A stretch of DNA of 8,176 bases from Candidatus Peregrinibacteria bacterium UBA1369. GTDB taxonomy: Bacteria; Patescibacteriota; Gracilibacteria; UBA1369. Position 1 is the first letter of the stretch; each line of letters opens with the position of its first letter. The stretch is from the NCBI GenBank assembly GCA_002305925.1, contig DBRL01000016.1:27126-35301 (forward strand), read 5' to 3'. Positions 5,541-8,176 of the stretch are shown here, piece after piece. The position numbers and the translations under genes are program-made. The notes under the pieces are model-generated. The model was not told the origin of the DNA. It saw nothing but the letters and a program-made list of their open reading frames with translations, and made no database searches.

Positions 5541-5579
5541 GCCCATATAATGGGCAAATGCCTCCAAAAATGCTAGCAT
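5541..5579 (+). promoter_or_regulatory. Possible promoter/operator of the HNH gene
   Basis: GCCCAT-ATA-ATGGGC (5541-5555) is a perfect 6-bp inverted repeat that contains the -10 hexamer TATAAT (5546-5551), as if a repressor could cover the promoter. A second possible extended -10, TGcTAGCAT (5571-5579), lies closer to the ATG at 5605. No strong -35 is seen for either. Confidence 0.4.
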
Positions 5580-5604
5580 AAAAACGTCAAATAAGCCCGC
5601 CAAT

Positions 5605-6693
5605 ATGCGAAAAAACTACGATCAGAAAACACAGCCGCTCACCCGTAAAGCGTCCCCCACGCCCGCCACCCCGTCTGATCATGCTGCACAAAACACGCTC
5701 CGCACCATCACCACCGGCGCGCGCACCCCTCACCCTTCCATCGGCCATCTGTCCGACGCGGCTCTCTATGAACTTTGCCGCGAATACGGCAGCCGCGCAC
5801 TGGAATGGCGCCGCAAATTTATCGGCCTGCTGCCGGAAGTCAATCGCCGCCGGCTCTATGCCGCCAAAGGATTCAGCTCCATTTTTGAATTTGCCGCAAA
5901 GCTTGCAGGAATCAGTGAAGATCAGGTGACGGAGGTGCTCAGACTTGAACGCAGATTAATCGATCAGCCTGCACTGTATTCACAGCTGATTACGGGCGAG
6001 GTCAGCCATCACAAAATCGCCCGAGTCGTCTCAGTTTCCTCGCCCGAAACCGCCGTCTTTTGGGCCCAAAAAACACTAGTGCTTTCGAAGTCCGCCTTGG
6101 CCACCCTGGTCAAAGAAGAAAAAACATTGCAGAACGCTTTGTCCGGACAAAGCTCTTTGCCAGAAACCGCTCAAATGTCAAACATACCGCTTACAAGTTC
6201 CACTGCTGCGCGTCTCAGGGAGCTGCAGGAAAAAGGCATCGATATCGACAAGTTAATCAATAGGTTCCTGGATAGGCGAGAAGAAGAAATCGAGGCGCAG
6301 AAAGCCCGGCTAGGCGTGGTCCACAACAAAAGGAGCGCTACAGCTTCCAGATATATTCCAGCTAAAATACGCCAAATACTGCTGCTAGAGCATGGCCGCA
6401 AATGTTCAATTCCCTCCTGCCGGCGCTCGGCCACCGCCATCCACCACACCCGCCGCTTCGCGCTGGCCGGCAGTCACGATCCGCGCTATCTGGCTCCGCT
6501 TTGCCGCGAACATCATCAGATCGCCCACAGCATTGACCGGAAATTTATGCAAAAACTTGGCGTGCCCCAGGTCGGTGCGTGCCATAAATCAGCGGCTACC
6601 AGTCATCAAACCGCAGGGGTGAACGTGAACACATTTGCAGCAACGTATCCCGCCCCGTCGCTGTGGAGCGCTGTAGGAGGGCGCACAGGCTAA
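5605..6693 (+). CDS. HNH endonuclease-domain protein
   Basis: This 362-residue protein has a low-complexity start rich in Ser, Thr and Pro (1-48). A helical middle follows, including AAKGFSSIFEFAAKLAGISE (86-105) and GEVSHHKIARVVSV (131-144), of the kind found before HNH domains in DUF222-like proteins. A C-terminal HNH/zinc domain comes last: C267 and C272, H280-H281, C300, H303-H304 and H308, in the order expected for an HNH nuclease with a structural zinc site. By family it should cleave double-stranded DNA, but substrate and role are unknown. Many such genes are chromosomal and of uncertain purpose, possibly tied to mobile elements. No intein, intron or restriction partner is next to it. 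The ATG at 5605 lacks a Shine-Dalgarno; an in-frame later start cannot be excluded because the N-terminus is disordered. It converges on the methyltransferase gene with a 46-nt gap. Confidence 0.8.
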   Translation: MRKNYDQKTQPLTRKASPTPATPSDHAAQNTLRTITTGARTPHPSIGHLSDAALYELCREYGSRALEWRRKFIGLLPEVNRRRLYAAKGFSSIFEFAAKLAGISEDQVTEVLRLERRLIDQPALYSQLITGEVSHHKIARVVSVSSPETAVFWAQKTLVLSKSALATLVKEEKTLQNALSGQSSLPETAQMSNIPLTSSTAARLRELQEKGIDIDKLINRFLDRREEEIEAQKARLGVVHNKRSATASRYIPAKIRQILLLEHGRKCSIPSCRRSATAIHHTRRFALAGSHDPRYLAPLCREHHQIAHSIDRKFMQKLGVPQVGACHKSAATSHQTAGVNVNTFAATYPAPSLWSAVGGRTG

Positions 6694-6739
6694 AAAAGTA
6701 CGGGGGCTTCGCAACGTTTTATGCCTGCAATGTTCAGGG

Positions 6740-8176
6740 TTAGACAGGCCGTTCCAGCATCGTCACCGTTTCCACATGATAGGTCTGGCTGAACTGGTCC
6801 ACCGGCTGGACAAATTTCAGACGCCAGCCCCGCGCCGCCAGCAGTTTCAGGTCGCGGGCCAGGGTGGGGGGATTGCAGGAGACATAGATCAGGCGGCGGG
6901 CGGTGGAGTTGCAGATGGTTTCGATCACGGCGGTGGTCAGGCCGGCGCGGGGGGGATCGACGACAATCAACTCAATCGGCATATGATCTGGCGAGGCGCA
7001 AAGTTCGGGCAGCAGTTTGCTGGCATCGCCCACCAGAAAATCGATATTTTTGATGCCGTTTAGCGCGGCATTCTGCCTGGCGTTTTCAACGGCTGCAGCG
7101 TTCAGTTCCAGGCCGGTTACCAGGCTTTTCGCCGAGCCGGACGGCAGGCCCGTCGTGCGGTCTTCGTTGACGGCAGCGCCTACTTCGCGGCCTGCCATGC
7201 GGCCTGCCACGCGGGCTTCTGCCGGATCATCAGCGTCGTTTCGTCTTGCTGCGGCCAGACAGATGCCAATAGTCCCGGTGCCGCAAAACAGGTCGAGCAC
7301 GCGCTCCCCACCACGCAGGTCGGCCAGCTCTGTGACCAGAGTATAGAAACGTTCGGCCTGACGAGTGTTGGGTTGCAAAAAAGCCTGTGGCGCCACTTCA
7401 AAGCGCAACGTCGTCCCGGCAACATGCAATTGTTCATCAAATGTCGGCTTGCCCCAGAGCAGTTTTTCTTCAAAAGTCGTGCGCTGCCCTTTTTTATTGG
7501 TAATCAGAGTCAGATAAATGGAAACCAGGCGATCGGTTGGGAAGTGGGCAGGATGGTTTGCAGCTACCGCTTCAACTGCATGGGGACGCTGCTTAGACAA
7601 ATTTTCAAAAAAATCACGCACTTGCCCGGCGAATTCTTCCGGCCAGCCGCCCGTTTCTAGCAGTCGCGGATCGGCATTCTCTACCAGTAGATTGACCATC
7701 ACCTCGCCGCTGTTGGTGCCTGCGCGGACAATCAGGGATTTCAGCGCGGCCTGGCCATCGTCGGTTCCACCGCCTCGCCGGCCAACATGCTCGCCAGCCC
7801 GTTCGCGATCAGCGGCCACAGCAGCACTATCGCCAGCCGCCCCGATCTCAACATTTTCCAAAAAAGGCCTTAATGCAACCAAAAATTCTCCCACCCAGGG
7901 GCGAAACAGGTGACACTCGCGAATCTCGGTCACGTCGTTAAAACGGCCTTTCATGTGCAGGCCGACATGGCGCTTGCCATCGCGGTCGACGACGATGCTG
8001 AAATCCATTTTGTTACGGTAATGCCAGGGCGACTCGGCCCCCATTATGGGCTGCCAGACCGCATCCAGCAGGGCACCCTCGAATCCGCCAATCCGCTGTA
8101 GGGCATCGCGCACCAGGTCATTTTTTACTTTCAATTGCTCGTCATAAATCAAAAACTGCCAGCTGCAGCCGCCGCA
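6740..8176 (-). CDS. rlmD: RlmD/RumA-type RNA (uracil-C5)-methyltransferase, 5' end outside window
   Basis: This SAM-dependent enzyme makes 5-methyluridine in RNA, most likely 23S rRNA; a TrmA-like or RlmC-like substrate cannot be ruled out. 478 residues are visible, beginning at the window edge with CGGCSWQFL, which carries cysteines of the 4Fe-4S cluster of this family (a further Cys is at ECHLF, fragment residue 88). The reading continues off the window, so the usual N-terminal TRAM-type domain and the start codon are not seen; the TTG at 8152 is not the start. The methyltransferase core shows LDLFCGTGTIG (SAM motif I, about 294-304), VVDPPRAGL (405-413) and YVSCNPPTLARDL (431-443) with the catalytic Cys. 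Two low-complexity inserts interrupt the fold, at about residues 111-145 and 312-353; the second contains a 12-nt tandem duplication. Stop TAA at 6740-6742. Confidence 0.9.
   Translation of the reverse strand, partial: CGGCSWQFLIYDEQLKVKNDLVRDALQRIGGFEGALLDAVWQPIMGAESPWHYRNKMDFSIVVDRDGKRHVGLHMKGRFNDVTEIRECHLFRPWVGEFLVALRPFLENVEIGAAGDSAAVAADRERAGEHVGRRGGGTDDGQAALKSLIVRAGTNSGEVMVNLLVENADPRLLETGGWPEEFAGQVRDFFENLSKQRPHAVEAVAANHPAHFPTDRLVSIYLTLITNKKGQRTTFEEKLLWGKPTFDEQLHVAGTTLRFEVAPQAFLQPNTRQAERFYTLVTELADLRGGERVLDLFCGTGTIGICLAAARRNDADDPAEARVAGRMAGREVGAAVNEDRTTGLPSGSAKSLVTGLELNAAAVENARQNAALNGIKNIDFLVGDASKLLPELCASPDHMPIELIVVDPPRAGLTTAVIETICNSTARRLIYVSCNPPTLARDLKLLAARGWRLKFVQPVDQFSQTYHVETVTMLERPV
7187..7210. 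repeat. 12-nt tandem duplication inside the methyltransferase gene
   Basis: GCGGCCTGCCAT (7187-7198) is followed directly by GCGGCCTGCCAC (7199-7210), one mismatch in 12. On the minus strand it encodes the repeat AGR-M-AGR-E. It sits inside the second low-complexity insert, so replication slippage is a likely origin for at least part of that insert. Confidence 0.75.

Larger units (their letters stand above)
5270..5604. other. Intergenic region with no credible gene; hairpin cluster and promoter signals
   Basis: Short open frames exist on both strands (plus 5309-5494, minus 5313-5603), but neither has a recognisable domain or a well-spaced ribosome binding site. The left half holds a hairpin cluster (5334-5438). 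The right half is AT-rich with a hairpin plus T-run (5509-5527) and possible promoter elements for the HNH gene. I found no tRNA, CRISPR or mobile-element end here. Confidence 0.5.

Noticed and set aside
5313..5603. 96-codon minus-strand frame and 61-codon plus-strand frame in the 5270-5604 gap
   Set aside because: No recognisable domain; the plus-strand ATG at 5309 has a purine run directly adjacent rather than at proper spacing; both cross the hairpin cluster.
1..8176. CRISPR array, insertion sequence, retron or group II intron
   Set aside because: No regularly spaced repeats, no transposase, no intron domain V-like ending seen; the RT has the IGNLSSQ motif and an adenine-biased VR/TR pair, which point to a DGR.

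Overview
The window looks like chromosomal DNA from a small-genome, uncultured-type bacterium using the standard code, since TGA ends several genes. A Patescibacteria (candidate phyla radiation) origin is my best guess. It rests on the type of HNH protein, the architecture of the diversity-generating retroelement (DGR) target protein and the sparse, weak ribosome binding sites. It is inferred from protein flavour only, with no marker-gene proof.

Layout, left to right. (1) 169-646: a compact type II toxin-antitoxin pair, AbrB/MazE-like antitoxin then RelE-like toxin, overlapping by 8 nt. (2) 787-3282: the remains of a DGR. A 414-residue target protein ends in a C-type-lectin-like variable domain whose last ~115 nt form the variable region (VR). 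A GC-rich hairpin/terminator follows, then a 366-nt spacer full of short hairpins. Next comes a template repeat (TR) that matches VR over 45 nt, with every internal mismatch at a TR adenine. The TR stops abruptly and runs in frame into a reverse transcriptase (RT) that has lost its N-terminus but keeps IGNLSSQ and YGDD. (3) 3316-4626: CCA-adding tRNA nucleotidyltransferase with an HD domain. (4) 4627-5269: an imperfect inverted repeat between direct repeats, then a signal-anchored, cysteine-rich MopE-like protein split by a +1 frameshift. (5) 5270-5604: non-coding, with four consecutive hairpins and a palindrome containing TATAAT. (6) 5605-6693: HNH endonuclease-like protein. (7) 6740-8176, minus strand: RlmD-type RNA m5U methyltransferase with its Fe-S motif at the window edge, so the 5' end is missing; it carries two low-complexity insertions.

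How it fits together. In a working DGR the RT copies TR RNA with errors at adenines, and the cDNA rewrites VR in the target gene. Here past diversification is written in VR (9 of 16 template adenines changed, none of 29 other bases). The TR 3' half, its initiation-of-mutagenic-homology (IMH) copy and the RT fingers are missing, so the cassette appears frozen by one deletion, unless assembly caused it or an intact copy acts in trans. The flanking tRNA and rRNA modification genes are housekeeping, making this an accessory island inside a conserved neighbourhood.
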